Shown: positions 39,019 to 54,000 of the stretch, one piece after another | How the letters are laid out: every line of letters begins with the position of its first letter | How positions within the stretch are numbered: position 1 is the stretch's first letter | DNA from: Bryopsis sp. KO-2023 | Lineage: Eukaryota > Chlorophyta > Ulvophyceae > Bryopsidales > Bryopsidaceae | Reading direction: 5' to 3' | Assembly: GCA_030272585.1 (NCBI GenBank) | Contig: BSYQ01000006.1 | Coordinates: 5,667,001-5,731,000, forward strand | Length of the DNA: 64,000 nt | Notes under the pieces: generated by a model | Database searches by the model: none | The model's input: the letters and a program-made list of their open reading frames with translations, nothing else | Told to the model about the DNA's origin: nothing | Position numbers and translations under genes: made by a program

Positions 39019-42000
39019 ATGTTCGAAGCGCAGGCGGCATACTATTTGAACAAGTACTTGGGACGATATGTGGACGGCGTGGACACGAACTCGCTGCAGA
39101 TCTCTGTGTGGAATGGGGACGTCGTGTTGAGAAACCTTCGAGTCAGACCCGAAGCTTTAACGGACTTGAACCTGCCTGTCACCGTTCGGGCTGGTTTGCT
39201 CGGCACTCTGCGGTTGAAGGTGGGGGTTTGAAATTCAACGCTCGAGTGCAACTCTGCAGTCGCTGAAGAACGTCATCGTGATCCACCCAGATATGGGTTA
39301 AGCAACAGGATCCAATTCCAAAAAATCATCCCAATTAGTGACAATTTATGAAGAAAAAAATACCAGGGGATAAGCATGAGTTGATCCAGATGTGTTGGGA
39401 TGAGTAAAAGAAAGAAAGGACCCCTGGTCTGCATCCAGAAAAAAAAAAGAACTGTAAATTTTTATTTTTTTTCTGGATGCAGCCTACATCTGTAAGAAGA
39501 AAACTAAAATAAACAAAATAAAAAACATAGGAATATGAATTTAAATTTATGGGACTGTGATGATGTCGTTCCCAACCTTTTGGATTTTCTGGTTTTGTCT
39601 GAAACCCATCATAGCATGAAATTTTCTTAAATCTTTCATTTAAAAAAGAATGCAACCCAACCAAGTCCAAGCCTTGTGACAGACAACATAGTTCTGAGCT
39701 GATGAACGAATATACAAAAAAAAGCGATTTACAGGTGGACTGGTATGAAAATACAGTGAATGTTGATTTCACTTTGTAACTGCATTATAGGTACCATGGA
39801 ACAAGCTTGGAAAGGAGCCTGTTGTGGTGGAAATGGACAAACTCTATGTTTTGGCTGGCCCCTTTGAAGAGCCCGGGAAGTTTGATTCAGAAAAGGTGGG
39901 ACTCTACTTATGTAATTCTGCTTTTGGAGTCGGTCGTCTCTTTGAGGGGTTCATAACAGACGGCAGCCAGAGTTTAATATTCATGCACATGCAACAATTT
40001 TGAGTTGACTTTTTTTAGCAGAGATAGAGTGAGGTAATAGTGATGCTAAAAAACGCCACTTGTAACTATTGTTTGGCAACTAGTTCGCATGCCTGACTGC
40101 AGGTACTGAATGAATTTGTCGAAGCTTTTGAAGCCCGGATGCATGAGCAGAAGAGGAGACGGGTGAAAGCCATAGAGCTGGAATGGATGCAGGTATTTTC
40201 ATAAAGAGAAAAGGAAAAAAAAGAGGGGCCAATAGTAAGAAATACCTCAAATCGAGTCTTAGCTTATGAAACTTTTTTTCCTTGATTGATTGAAATGGCA
40301 ATGATCTGGAGTCCATTTCGTCCTGGGAAAAAAAAAAAAAAAAGTAACTGTGACTTTGTGTTGAGCCTGATTTTTGCTTCTTGGGGGTGGACACAGAGAA
40401 AAGATGGGGGCGAGCATTCCGATGAGGAAAAGTCAGGAGGCTACCTTCAGTACTACATCGAAACAATTTTGGGAAATTTGGAACTGAAAATCACAAACGT
40501 CCACATACGATATGAGGTGAGCTCCCCTATTTTTTTTCAAATTTTTCGCTGTCTCTCACCTCTTTGAGTGATTATCAATCCCCCCCCAAAAAAAATGAAA
40601 AAATGAAAAAAATGAAAAAATGAAAATTGTTACCCTGAACTCTTGGATAAATCTCACTCAAAGTGAAAGGTTGCTATGTTTGTGCAGTTTTTTTTTATTT
40701 ATTTTTCTTTTTTTCAATGTGACAAAATGGAGCAAATATGCATAGGATGGTCACTGACAAGGACTGCCTCTCTATGGACAGGATGGCCAGAGCAGTCCTG
40801 GGCAAAAATTTGGTGTTGGGTTTACTTTGGGGGAATTGAGCGGACATACGGTGGATAAGAAGGGAAACAGAGCTTTTGTCAATGCGAAGCAGATGGACCA
40901 AATACGAAAAGTGAGAGCAATTCAAAAATGGACACATGCAAAAAAAAAAAGAAATCGCATATTCTTACAAAATGTGTCCCCATGGTTCTTTATGAAATCG
41001 AATTGCTTTCTTTTAACTGTTTCAAGTGTGCAGTGCCAGTGTCCAATTCGAAATATGATAGAAGGACAGGCTGTTTTCTTTTAAAAAAAAATACTGAAGC
41101 TCAAAATGAGTTCTCCAAGGATTTTTTAATAAAGATCTATTGCTCACTGTCTATTTTACTGGCACTTTTGGGGGGGGCTACTTTAGAGTAAGTCATGAGT
41201 GCATGGCTTAGTCATCCACTGGAGCATGACCCTTTTTTGTAATTTTTTTTCGTTGTTTTTACTCCAGAGAATTAACTTGAAGAGGTTGGCGATGTATTTT
41301 GATGCGGACTCCGAGCTGTGGGGTACTCAAGGGTCATGGGCAGCAAAAACAGAACAGGAGTGGGACTCCTTTTTCTTGCCGTCCATCCACAAGGACTTGG
41401 ATGGATCTCGAAGCGTCTATATTTTGCGGCCTGTTGATGGACAGTTGACGTGAGTTTGATTGTGGAGGATTTGTACCTCTATGTTGCTCCAGAACAAAAA
41501 ATTGTTGACAACTGAAAAAACCAAAAGGATATTTGGGGCTGGGAAAAAAAAAACTTGAAAAAACCCAAGAAAAGGGAACAAAAAATTGGAATCTGTTATG
41601 GTATGCAAATAAATGAGCTTCCCACAATCAGTTTCCTGCTGGTTCTCTCTCTTTGTGCCGAGTACTTACAGTTACGTGTTTTTCTCTTGGTAGATATTTG
41701 AGGAGGAGAAAAATCAGTGGGAAGGATTTGCTGGAAAGCGAGGCTCGACAAGAAATCGACATGTCCTTGCAAGAAATCAGCATCCATGCATCAAGACAAC
41801 AATACGAACACGTTCAGAATTTGCTGACGAGCTTTAATCTCTACCAGGTTCACACAAGCTTCTATGGCTGTCTTGTAGCCTTTTAGCAAACTCCTGGGTT
41901 TGATTGGTTTTCGTTTGCAGAGATTTTCGCACCAAACTCCCCCCCCCAAAAAGAAAAGAACAAAAGCTTTTGTTTTATCTCTTAATTAACAGATACTTCA

Positions 42001-45000
42001 AGAGGTAGCCTGTATTTTTTCTTTGTTTTTCTCTGACCATGGTGTACCTTTTTCTGAAACCAGATATGCACTCATTGTTTCAAAACGCATCTTGATCAAT
42101 TTTTTCCTGTTCTGTTTTTTTTGGGGGAGCAGCTGTCTCTACCACATCGCCAGTTTCGACCACCTTGTCGCCCTTTGAACTCAAAGAGTGTGGCCATGTG
42201 GTGGGTTTACGCGATCAAGGCTGTTAGATTGAGCATTTTGGGGCGATCGACATCCTCGCCATTCATGGCACTGTGCAGTATCAGAAGGATGTACATTCCG
42301 CACTATGTGAGGTGCTTGCAGCAAGGCAATGTGGGGGGCGACAAAACGATTTCCTCCATAGAAAAGAATATGGAAGAGGACACCATCCTTGTGTTCAGGT
42401 ATGTATGTTGATCGATTTTTTTGCTTTTAATAGACATACTTGGATAGCCAGTCTTAGATTCTGTGTTACAGTCACTGATCCAGGCAAGTGCATTGGAAAC
42501 ATCAGTGGTTTTTGAGGAAAGGTGGAATGGTGGTGCTGTGGATGCACATTCCTAGGAGCATGATTCTGGACGGGTGATTGTGTTTTTCCCGACCCTTTGG
42601 ACTCATGTGCCAATTTTGTATTTGCAGACGGTTAGCCCATGTGAAAGTGGAGCAGCATGCCAGGCAAACAGCTCTGAAGGCTGCAGCCAACAAGCCAGTC
42701 ACATGGGGAGAATGGCTCTGGGGGACCAAGCCATCAGTGGAGTCCGTCACAGATTCATCCAAGACGCAGATTGCCAGTTTGTCCGAGGAAGATTGGGCCG
42801 CATTTGACAGTCTCGTTGGGGTGCATGTAAGTGTCGATTATTTTCCTATGTTGTTTCCACCACCATTTTGAAAAAGGATTTTTCCTCCTGGGAAGGTGTG
42901 TTGTAACCGCCAGTTAAATTTTGAAAACATCGCAGAACCACGTCAAGGTTTTCGAGGCTGGGTTATCGGGATGATTCGTGTTTTTTCTTTGGCTGGTTTT
43001 TTAGGATGATGACGACACTCAGCACACCCCATGGACCTTGCTCAGCCGAATTCGTGCCAATGTGGGCACATGCGGTGCTTCCTTGACCGATGAAAACAAT
43101 CAGCAAATACTGTATGGAGCTTGGACCGATGCAATCGTGGTTAACAAAGTGTATCCAGAAACGAATTCGTTCGACTTCAGCATTGGCCAGGTAAGAGGTC
43201 TTGTCGCATCCTCATTTTAAAATCTGGCTCGATTGGTTGCGCTGCTGATTAGAGTCAGGATTCCAGTCGATGTTGGTTTGCACTAGAGTTTTGAGTAGTG
43301 CCCAATCAAGCCCATCTGCAGTTTCCGATTTGGGCTGATTCGATCAAAGAGGCTGCTCTTCTTCGTGGCCACATTGGTTTGGAAGTCATGGAAGCTGCTT
43401 TTCCAGGTGCTTGGCCTTGTGGGGTTGTGATTATTGTATGACTAAGGTGTGTATTTTTCCTGTTTTCTTATTCTAGGGGACCATGCGGTGTCCAAGCGGC
43501 ACGCTGATTTCTCCTGGAAACAGCCCCCACACATCCGATTCAGAAGCTTCCAATGACCCAGTGGTCGTCATCAATTACACCCATCAGCCACAAGATCGAC
43601 CAGTGAAAGCTGCCGTCAAAATCAAAGCTGCCTGTGCCTGCATCACTTATCATGCATCTGCTCTGGAAGCCGTGCTGGATTTCTTCAAGCCGGTGGACCA
43701 GGCCGATTTCTCAGTTCTGGAGGCCCAAGCAGCAGCTGGGCTCAGAAAAGCCAGGAAAGCTGCGGAGGAGCAAATTCTGGGGCTGCTGAATGAAGACCGA
43801 GAGATTTTGGATCTTGACCTGGAAATGGATGCCCCTAAATTGGCGATCCCTGTTCAAACCAACGAATTGGTTCGTGGGGAGGAATGCACCTTGCTGCTGG
43901 ATTTGGGATACTTAAGATTGATTACGGATGCGGATGGAAAGAAGGAGCTCTTGCAGAAAGAAGTGGTGCACTATGAATGTCTGGAGGTAGGAGGGAAAGA
44001 GGGGCGATTGTTTTTCTGAAAAAGATGTGTACTTTCCTCGAAAGCGTATTCTCCCAGAGGATGTGACTAATTGTCATTCATTTTCCTTTTCGGGGAATCG
44101 ATCTGGTAGAAAAACACTGGGTATGGAAAGGATTCAATGCTCTGTGGATACATCCCAAGTGTGAAAAGAAAGGATGGTCAGTGTTATTTGTTTCGTTTTT
44201 GATATTCCGAGCAGCTTGGGATCAACGACGTTGCCATCAGTGTGGTGGATGGAGAGTTTTGCTGGCCTGATCATACCGGGGGTAAATTCGGGGCGGCTTC
44301 CATTGAGCTGGAACAGCATCTGCGTCAAAGAGCCCTGGTTATCCCCATTCTCGAAAGATGCGGTTTGAAATCCAAAATACAGTTCACTAGAGGGCGACAC
44401 GCCGGGTAGGTTCCACATGCCTCCTTTTTCCTCTTCCATTTCTCAACAAGAGTTTCATAATATGAATTGTTTCCTGAAGCAAAACACTCCACTCAAAGCA
44501 AAAAGTAAAAACTGAGTTGTGTCCTTTTAGCTGGGGGCCTTTCGTTTTCGACCTGCCAATATCTCTCTGTGTTTTTTCCAGGTCGACGCCTGTCCGCCTG
44601 GATTTCGAGGTACCCATGATTCGCTTCCATTTCAGCCCATCCCGATATGGACGTGCAATGAAAGTCTTAAACTCCCTAATTCCTTCGGCGAGGAACACCA
44701 CTGCCTCCCCCACAGGATGTGAAGATGTCTCGTTTTCTGCACACGCCAAAATCCTCAATTGGGAAGGCCTGGGTCGAAGGATCCCCAAATGGCTGCCACA
44801 CTACATCACGGTTCGACAAGACTGCCTTTACATCTACAAAAGCAAGAGGTCGATGGAGATCGTGAAATGGGTGCGGTTGGCGGAGGATGTCCAGATTTTG
44901 CCGCTCAGGGCATCGCAGGCGCTGGGAAAGCACAATGTGGTTGGGCTGGTGCCGTTGGGAATAGATGCAAAGAACGCTGTGGAGGATGTGTCGTCTGTGA

Positions 45001-48000
45001 TGTTGTGCATGGGAAGCAGGACGGAGCTGCAGGATCTTTTGCGTGAAATAGAATTGGCCAAGCGGAAGATAGCGATGCTCACAGGGGGTAAGGAGAAGGT
45101 TTGCAAGACTGAGTTTCTTTTTTTCTTTTTTTTTGGGAGGGGTGGGGGGTGGGGGGTTTGCTGAAAACAATATGAATATGAAATAGGCGCAGCTGCTAAT
45201 TCGTAGGAAACTTTGAACCGTGTTTTTCCCAGGGTTGAGGTTATTTATTGCATTGTCTTTGCCACATGTACGTAGTGATCAGAAGAGTGAATATGTTGGT
45301 GAACAGGGATGACGATGGAAACTGCGCTCATGGAAATTCCGGGCGAGGAAAAGACCACGGATGTGGTAGAGTCTGGGGCAATAGTGGAGGCAAAAGGAAT
45401 CGTCAATGAGCTGTTGATATTCATTTCTGGAAGGCCACCGTTGGACGAGTTCTGCCAAAAAGACACAGGTGGTTGGAAACCCGAGATCATGCTGCTTTTT
45501 ATTCCTGCTTCAGTTCATTCGAAACCTCGATTTTGATTGCAAGAAAACCCATCGATGTGACAGCATTTTGCTCGACGGTTCGACAACTTGTTTTATTTCC
45601 TTTCTAAAGCGATGCCAAACGCTAGTGGAGTTATTTCTTATTTCTTTCTGCTTACATGAACTGGAATCAAAGATGTGGAATCTATTTATAGAATGCCATT
45701 GATTCCTTGTCTAAGCATTAAACGAATTCTGGATACAATGCAGGTCAATCCCCAGGCCTCAAACTGGACACATCGTTGGAGATGGGCAAAGCAGTAATGA
45801 TGTCGGAAGAGGTGCCGTTGGTGGTTCTGCGAGAAAAAATGGGGAAATTGGATTTGACTTTTTCACCGTCTGGCTTGGAGGTGGACCTGTCCGTGAACCA
45901 ATTTGCTGTTGAGGATTTACTCATCGGCTCAAGTGAAGGGGAGCGCACTTATCTTGCTATTTCGAGAGGTAAGTGCCTAACTGAGCTCTACCCACTCTCG
46001 CAGCACACACACACACAATGTTCAATATCTTAGCCGGGGTATTGTGTTGTTCAGACCCTGATTCTGCAGAAGTTTCTCAGGATGCCAACACCGGTGGGGA
46101 TTACGGTCGGCTCATTTATAGAAAGCGGACGCAAATGGCAGAGGATTTCACAGGAGCCGACTCAGAGCTGATTCTGGAGTTCTCGTCGCTGTGGTGTGAA
46201 TGCCACCGGCCCACGATCGCAGCTTTGATTGCGATGGGGCTGGATGTGTCTGACGCATTGGCTGAAGACCAGGAAAATCAAGAGGTATGGAAAAAAAATC
46301 ATCATTTTTTGGTTGGTTGGGTTTAGCTACTAAGGAGTGGGGAGCCTCAGACTCTGCTACAGAAAACTCATTTTATCGTTTTAAAAAAAATCCGCCATGC
46401 TCTGATCATTTTGAAACCTACTCAAAGATGGCACATGTTGATGCGATGTTTGAAGAGATCAGGTCCTGATATTGGCATGCTGGAGCATTTGCGGACTTCT
46501 GCTGAACCTATTTTCTTAGGTCAGAAATACCCACTGAGATTACCGATGGTTGTGCTCCACAGTTTTTGTTTTTTTTTTCATTCCAGGCCTCGATGGATGA
46601 CTCTGGACCGCTGAATCTCCAAGGGGCACCATCAGAAGTATCGATGGTGAGCTCTATTCCCCAATGGGGCGACCCGGATCGATCCCTTTTCAGACTCTCT
46701 CTGACCATGAAAAAGCTGGAGCTTTCCGCAAACTACGAAGACTCCAGGAAAGATCACATGGCTATCGCAGTGGTGGAAAACTTCAAGTACGACTTGGATG
46801 TGCATCCGGAGACCATCCGGTTTACAGGGTCTCTGGGGAATGCCGTCATTTGGGATGGATCCATTCCAGAAGGCCATCCCAACAGACAGCTGTGTGGTTT
46901 GCGATCTGAGACTCAAGAATCATTGATCAGTGTTGTCTTCCAATCGCATACGATCTCGGAATCTTATTCGAACGATCGGATTCCGAACGGAGCCCCGTTT
47001 TACTCGCTCTCTGCCAGTCTTTCGGCAGTCAGGCTGGTATTTTTCTACAGATGGCTACAGGAGCTCTTGATGTACATTTTCGGTACGATAACAGGGATTC
47101 CCACACTCCCCTACCACATATATATATTCACTTTTTTAATTTACTTTTCTAGCATCAAGAGGATAACACTGTGTTGCGTGTGCTTGGGGATCTACCAGTC
47201 ATGCTAGACATGACGCCAGAACGACTGGGAGATAGTTCTACGGAGATATTGTCCGAAGAACTGGCAGCTGCGCTGCAAGTACCTGGTTTTGATGTTGGGG
47301 GAAGTGAGGCGGTTACCATGGTTCTGCTCGATGTCAAGCTTGATGCCCCCATCGTTCATATGCCGAGAAATTCGGATGTCCAGGAATGCATTGTGGTTGA
47401 TCTCGGTCGCGTCCAGGTAGATATCAGTCCATGGCAATGCAGTCTTGACCTTCATCAAAGATTTTCCTGAAATTTGTGGAGTGGATTTCAAGGTTTCCAG
47501 CTGGAGAAGCATTGTGTGTGTTTGAATTTCTATCCTGGGTAGTGTCTATGACATGCAGGCTTGCCATGTGGAGATGTGTTGTCTTATATGTTTTGCGGAT
47601 GGTTCAATTCCATTTTTGGAAAGCACTGGGTTTCCCCTTCACTTCATGGAGATTTTGTTTTGACCGTTTAGGTGTCGAACAGAGTGCGTTGGCTAGGTGC
47701 ATCCGAGAGAGGTACTCTCGTGGACGATATCCTGGTCAAATGCATGGATATGAGCGCGGCAGTTTTTCAAGGCTCTGTTTTGGGGTCCAATATGATTGAG
47801 GATCTGGGAGAAGGTACAGATATCCGAGTATTAAGGAAGTTGAGAGACCCACCAGGTGTGCTCCCCCTATATCAGGTAGGTAATTTAGCGGTTTTCTTGA
47901 CATTTTCAGGCGAACCGTGGGTTGTTTGGCAGTCCAGTAGCCATACAATGCATCGATGTGGCATTCAGATTCAGGGGAATGAATGTGTGTCTGTCATGCG

Positions 48001-51000
48001 GTTCTCCAGGTTTGGGTGGGCATTCCTACGATCCATTGCAGAGTGACAGACGTGGAGTATGAGTTCATTGTTTCCACTGTTTTGGAGAACATGAGGGAAG
48101 CCACTCGAATCCCACCACAGGCATTTGCTATGACCGAAATGCTCTACCCCGAAGTGGCCGAGTTGCAAACGATGGAGCCGACCCAGAAACCCAAGAATCG
48201 CCCCAGCCAGCTTTCCAGAATATCATCGAGTGGAGGGCGGGAGCAACAGGGACGGAAAGTCCCAGTCAGAAGCAAAGATCCGGCTCAAGTTAAACTTAGA
48301 GCTAATGTCGCGATTGACAGTGCTCAGCTCACCCTTATGAATGCCCACAAGGTACAAACACAACTCAGACACTCACCAGCGTTGAAAAAACTGGAAAATA
48401 GCTCTGAACCATTTTTGATCTTTTGTTTTGCATTTGGGGACCGGGTGCAGAGCGGCGGAAGCCCGATTCCATTGGGGCGGCTGCAACTGGCGAAATTTCA
48501 GCTGTCTTACAGAGCTACAGCCGGGGGAGACATGAACGTCCAGATTTCTGTTCCCACGATTGAAGCTATCGACCTGAGGCCCAACGAAGCCAACAAGAGC
48601 ACCCTTGTGCTATCCAGCTCCCGCCACCAAGCCGGTGCAGGTAATTCATGTTTGTTTTTTTTCTGGAATGGGCTCAAGAATGAATGAGCAACGATATTTT
48701 TGCTGACACTATGTGTTTGCTGAACAATAGATTGTGCAGGGACTGAAAGATTGACTCCGTCATTGATTGTCCTGGATTACAATTCGATCGGGGAGGAGCA
48801 GTCTGTGAATTTGAGGTTACAGAGGCCGACGTTGATGCTGGAGCTGGGCTCCCAGCTTGGTTTCATCCTGGCTGTGACTGAGTTTGCTGTCCCGTCCATT
48901 TCCCTGGGAGCCAACATGAACAAGGTGAGTTAGTCCAGAAAACCAAAAAACGTGAGGTACAAGGTTCAGTGAGGGAGATCTTGAAATCATATTTGCATGA
49001 GTGAAGCTGATCTGTCCTTGCCCGTTCGTTTTTCTTGCCCAGGAATTCTCAACCAGGGACATTCTTCTTGATGAGCATCCATACGTCGCTGAGACTGACA
49101 TGTGGGTTTCTCCCGAAGTTCGAATATTGGCTGATAGGCCCGGAGTGTCCAAGTTCGTTCTGGATGGGGGCGGCCATCGTTTGATACTTCCGAATGGCAT
49201 TGCCCCTCACGAAATGCTGCCCATGATTCTGATCGGTGTTGGGAAAAGTTTGCAGTTGAAAAACATCACCATCGTGAATGCTGGATCCCTTGGCAGCATC
49301 GTTCAGCTGGGACCAGGTGCGTTCTGCACTATTCCATACATCTCTGGAAAACGTCCCCCCATTTGATAAAAGAGCCTAATAATATGTGGATCGATATCAC
49401 AATCATTAATCGAGGGGGCGAAAACTGGGTTGCTACCCTGCTTTTCTCGACGTTGTGGTGTGGACGAAACAGGTACATGATAGGCATTGATATCTTGTTC
49501 TTATTCGGGTATTCACTAGGTGGTCAGATTCTGATGGCCGAAAATGATGGAATTGAGTTCATTGAGGGGGATGATCCCAGAATGAGTAGTCGGGCCCTGC
49601 GACAAAGGAGCAGCATCCAGAGATCGCTCCAATCTCGAGAAACATCGGCTGTCCTCAAGTTCAAAGCTAACATTTCAGCAACAGGTATGCAAGCCAGTCT
49701 CAATCCAATCTGATTTATATGCTTGCTCTCAAACGTTCATCCATCAAGTGTCATTATTTGATCATGTATTGCAAATTCAATTAGATTAGATTCTCCCCAA
49801 ATCTAAAGTCTCTTAATTGGATGCTGCTCCTTTTCACCCGAATGTAGGTGTTACATTGCATGTTGTGGACAAGAGCAGCTCAGGGGTAAACCAATCGAGA
49901 GGCTTACCCTCCCAGCAATCTCTGGTTGCTATGCTGGACTTGGAGTCGTCATTCCTGATAGATGGAAATGACTACTTGGTCGAAGCTCAACTGAACAGAG
50001 TGATGGTGGAGAGCGCCATCAGTTTGGCCCCTGCAAATCCAAAGGTAGGGTCAACCGCTTCCCGAAAATCAAGAAAATCACAAACAAGATGTCGACCCAC
50101 ATTCTCTTTTTTTTCACGGGCAACAAGGGTGCATTCATCGACAGGATCCATCCAAGTGTTGCGAAATCTCCAACCGTATCTTGGAGCCTTGCAGCATCAG
50201 TGCCAAGTACATTGCCTCAAATCGCCGGCAATCCATCGACCTCAACATCGATCAGCTCGTGGTCAACATTACGCCAGATCTGCTGGATCTGATTCTGGAC
50301 ATCAGGACATTGGTTGTGGATCCATTGACCGTCCCCAGCGCCAGCCAACCCGTGGCCAAAGTGTCGACGTTTCGAATGATATGGTCGTCTCAAGATGCCT
50401 CGCTGGATGAGAGCGTGGCTACTCGATTCGATAGCTCAGAGGGGCTGGATAGAGATAAGGGATACATCACTCTGTGGCGGCCTCAACCTCCAGCTGGCTA
50501 TGGGATTTTGGGCGATGTCATAACTTGTGGTCAAAAGCAGTGTCGGCAGCAGGTGAGAAAAGATATGATTGGGGGGGGGGGGGGGAAATTGTATGAAAAA
50601 GGAAAAGCTTCTTTTGGGGTGTGGAAATCATTTTTTTATTTTTTTTTTGTAGGTTTCGACTGTGGCCTTGAACAGTGGGCTGGTAGCGAACCCCATCAGT
50701 TTTGACAAAGTGTGGGTTTATGATGGAGTTACGATATGGTTTCCACGGGCTCCGAAAAATTACCATGCATTGGGATGTGTGGCCAGCGTTGATGGGAAGC
50801 CCCCTCCGACGACACTGTGTTTGTGTGTGCATGCCCACGTGTTGGTGGAATCATCTCTGGGAGAGTGTTTGTGGCTGAAACCACCGAAAAGTTTGTGGAG
50901 TGTGCAAAATGGCCCAGGGACGTTCTTAACAGGATCTGAAAGCCTTCAAAAACCAGAAGGTGCGAGGACACCATCACTTTTTCCGTTTTCTTTTTTTCTG

Positions 51001-54000
51001 AGTGAGCCTAAAACACCTTGCTGTAAACGTGCTGCACTCGGTCTTTTGGCGGTGTGTAGAATTTCAATTCAATTGTTTGAGGTCATAAATATGTATTGAG
51101 GAGGGGAATAGAACGAACAGCTGCTGCTGCAGGATTTTTCTGAGCAAAAGAGGGATGAAAAAGATGGCATGGTTCTTGGACAGGTGGATGTTTCGACTTG
51201 AGGTCCCCCATCGGGATTGCCCCCAATGCTCTGTCATATGTTTCGACCTCCTCCTTGGTTCCAAGATCCGCAGCGCTCTCCACGGCCTCCCAGAAATGCT
51301 TCAATCGATTCGTGGATAACAGAAAGAATCTGCTGAAGGACCAAACAGCCAGGAGAATGACGATGACCACGGTGGAGTTCAAAAAAATCTGGGTGGATAA
51401 GGAGGCCAGTGGGGGGAACGGTGCTGGGATATGGCGGCCAGTAGTCCCCCAAGGGTAAGGAAACTGAAGCGTGAAAAATAAGTGTAAAGGTTTCTTCACC
51501 TAACTCAATGAAAAGAACGAGGGCATTCCAGTACACAGTCAGAAAAAAAGACACATAATGTTCAAAAGGGAAAACAGAAGGCACGGTCCATGGTTACATT
51601 TCCATGCTATTTTTGTTGGTCAAGTTTTGTCTTTTCTGCTCCTGCTGAAAGTGCCGTTGTGGGGGGTGTTGCTTCCTGTAGTTATGCAGTGACTGGGGAC
51701 TGTCTGGAATACGATGGAATGGCTCCTCCGAATGGAGCCACCGTTATTTTCGACTCGGCAACCTCGGATTTCAAAGGGAGCCGCCTGCTGACCCCCCCGG
51801 TTCGATTCGACAAAATTTGGGAGGACAACAGTGGAAAACGAGACAAGAGGCTGACCATTTATAGGCCCGTTCCTCAACATGGCTATGTAGCCATGGGGTA
51901 TATTGCAGCCATGGGGGGAGCAAAACTCAGCCTCGACAGTGTCCGGTGGGTTATTTCGTTTCGTTTCAGTTTTTTTCCCTCTCGCGAAAGGAATTTCAAA
52001 CGAATAGCAGATTTTTATCCATTTATCAAGCTACGAATGTTGCCAGACAAAAACGTTTACTCGAACAGTTTTATGCTAGGCAATTGTTGCTGAAGGTTGT
52101 TTTTCTTTCCCTGGAGGTCGTGATTGACCTGCGTACTGTGAACAGCAAGAATTCCTCAGAAATGGAAAGTCAGACTCTCGATGCAATCAGTGCCACCCAC
52201 TGAAGCAAGAATTTGTGTGTCCGGTGTCGAAACGTATCAGGTGTGTGAATCTGGAGGCCGTCACTCAAAGTTTGGATGGAATCGGACGCCCACATGTCGA
52301 AATGAAGAAAAACAAAAGGCACATATATGGATGGGTGAGCGATCCCAAGTCCAGAGCTTTCGTCATCAGTTCTCAAGCCGATGCACCTCCGAGCGGGGAC
52401 ATGTGGAAATTGAACCTATCGGACGATAAAATCGCCCGAGGTGGTGACGATGGCCAAGGACAATTCGAGCTGAAAGTTCACTCAGGTGGGCAGCGTTCTT
52501 TGTCCAATATTTTTCAATGAGTTTGTTGCATTTCTCGGACACACTGGAGCAACAGAACATGCCAACCAGTAGGTCGCTGTGTCCAAAATTGGTGTGTCGA
52601 TGCTTCTCGCTTAATTTTTGGTGTACGGTTTTTCAGGCCCCACCAGCCTGCAGATCAGAGATTTGACAAGGATTCCTATTCTGGAGGTGGAAACCCACAA
52701 TTTGGCCATCGCTGCAAGCAATGCAGGCGTTCTGATGACTGCATACATGTCTTTCGACACCAGCCTTTGGTCCTACAATTCAATGCTGAAAGCCTGGGAG
52801 CCTGTCATGGAAACAGCAAACTTTATTATGCATGTCAACCAGAATACATCCGGAACCGTGAGTCGTCTTAACCAACACATTTTTTTTTTCAGTCCCACCT
52901 TCCCAGCTTTTTTTAATTTATTTTATTTTGCCTTCACTTCTCAGTTCCACCTTTCCAGCTTTTTTTTCAAGTTTATTTGCGGGGGGAGGTATTTCCAGCC
53001 AATGGGTGCTGAACTGTAGGTATTTTTCGCCTGATATATTTCGTAGGACTTGGGTGGAGTGCCTCCAGGAATGAACCTTCGAGTGACTTCCTCTGGAGAT
53101 GCAATCCGGTTAACATTGGCCTACTCCGCCGTGAATTCCATTGCCAAACTGTACCGAGACAAAATGGCTATAAAAGATCAAAAAGGTTAGTCATCAAACC
53201 CCAACTCCGTTCCTCTCTACCCAACACCATCTTGTCAATCACCTTCAGACAAGGAGGAAAAAAAAAGAGACATGCAGTTTTCATGCATTCGGGTGCAACC
53301 ACAGAGGATAATGAGACAGTGCTCCTTTTTTCCATGACTGTCGAGTGTCCGATTGCCCTCATGTTTGCCAGGGACCGAAATGCCAAGCTCCGCTTTGATT
53401 GGTGTGGATGCTTCCTCCATCGAAACCACTGTCATTAACATGTTGGGCAGTCCTGTGTTTCTGCTGTGCGACTACGGGACTTCACAGTCGACGTTCGAGT
53501 TGAACCCCATCAATGAAATCCAAGTTCAATTGCCCCTGGCACCCCCACCTTCTCGCCACGACAGATCAGTGAAGTGGATCTGTCCCAAACCTGTGTTGGT
53601 GGTGGGGGTCAGGCATTTTCAGCTGGTCAAGGGCTTGATTGGGATGGATATTCAAAAGACTTCTGCCATGAGATGCGTTGTGAGGTGGGGGTTCATGGAT
53701 AACGCAATTAGAATGACAAGGAAAACTGTTTTCTTGTATTTTCTGGATCTTAAATGCTGAAAATCTTTCCATAAACAGCAGAGCATAACAGCTGCTTCAT
53801 AAGCTGTGGGTGTGATATGATGAACCTAAACGATGGAAGAAAATGGAAGCTATTTCTAAGTAGTGCAGGTTCTAGCAATGCAGGATTTAATGTTATATGT
53901 TTGATTTCAGGTTCAGCGAAGTGGATACCCCTCACACAGTTCGCACTTGCGCCTCCGGCTTCTCTGACAACGGAAAACTGACGATTGATGAACAGTTCAT

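Larger units (their letters stand above)
39019..42398 (+). other. VPS13 N-terminal chorein domain
   Basis: Exons 1-8. The protein opens MFEAQAAYYLNKYLGRYVDG, then ISVWNGDVVLRNLRVRPEAL and VPWNKLGKEPVVVEMDKLYV. This is the diagnostic chorein cap that scoops lipid from the donor membrane, usually the ER, in VPS13 and ATG2. KITNVHIRYE and FGVGFTLGELSGHTVD follow, the next repeating beta-groove units. FRPPCRPL and WWVYAI in exon 8 match the conserved FRPxxP...WW block. Confidence 0.93.
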
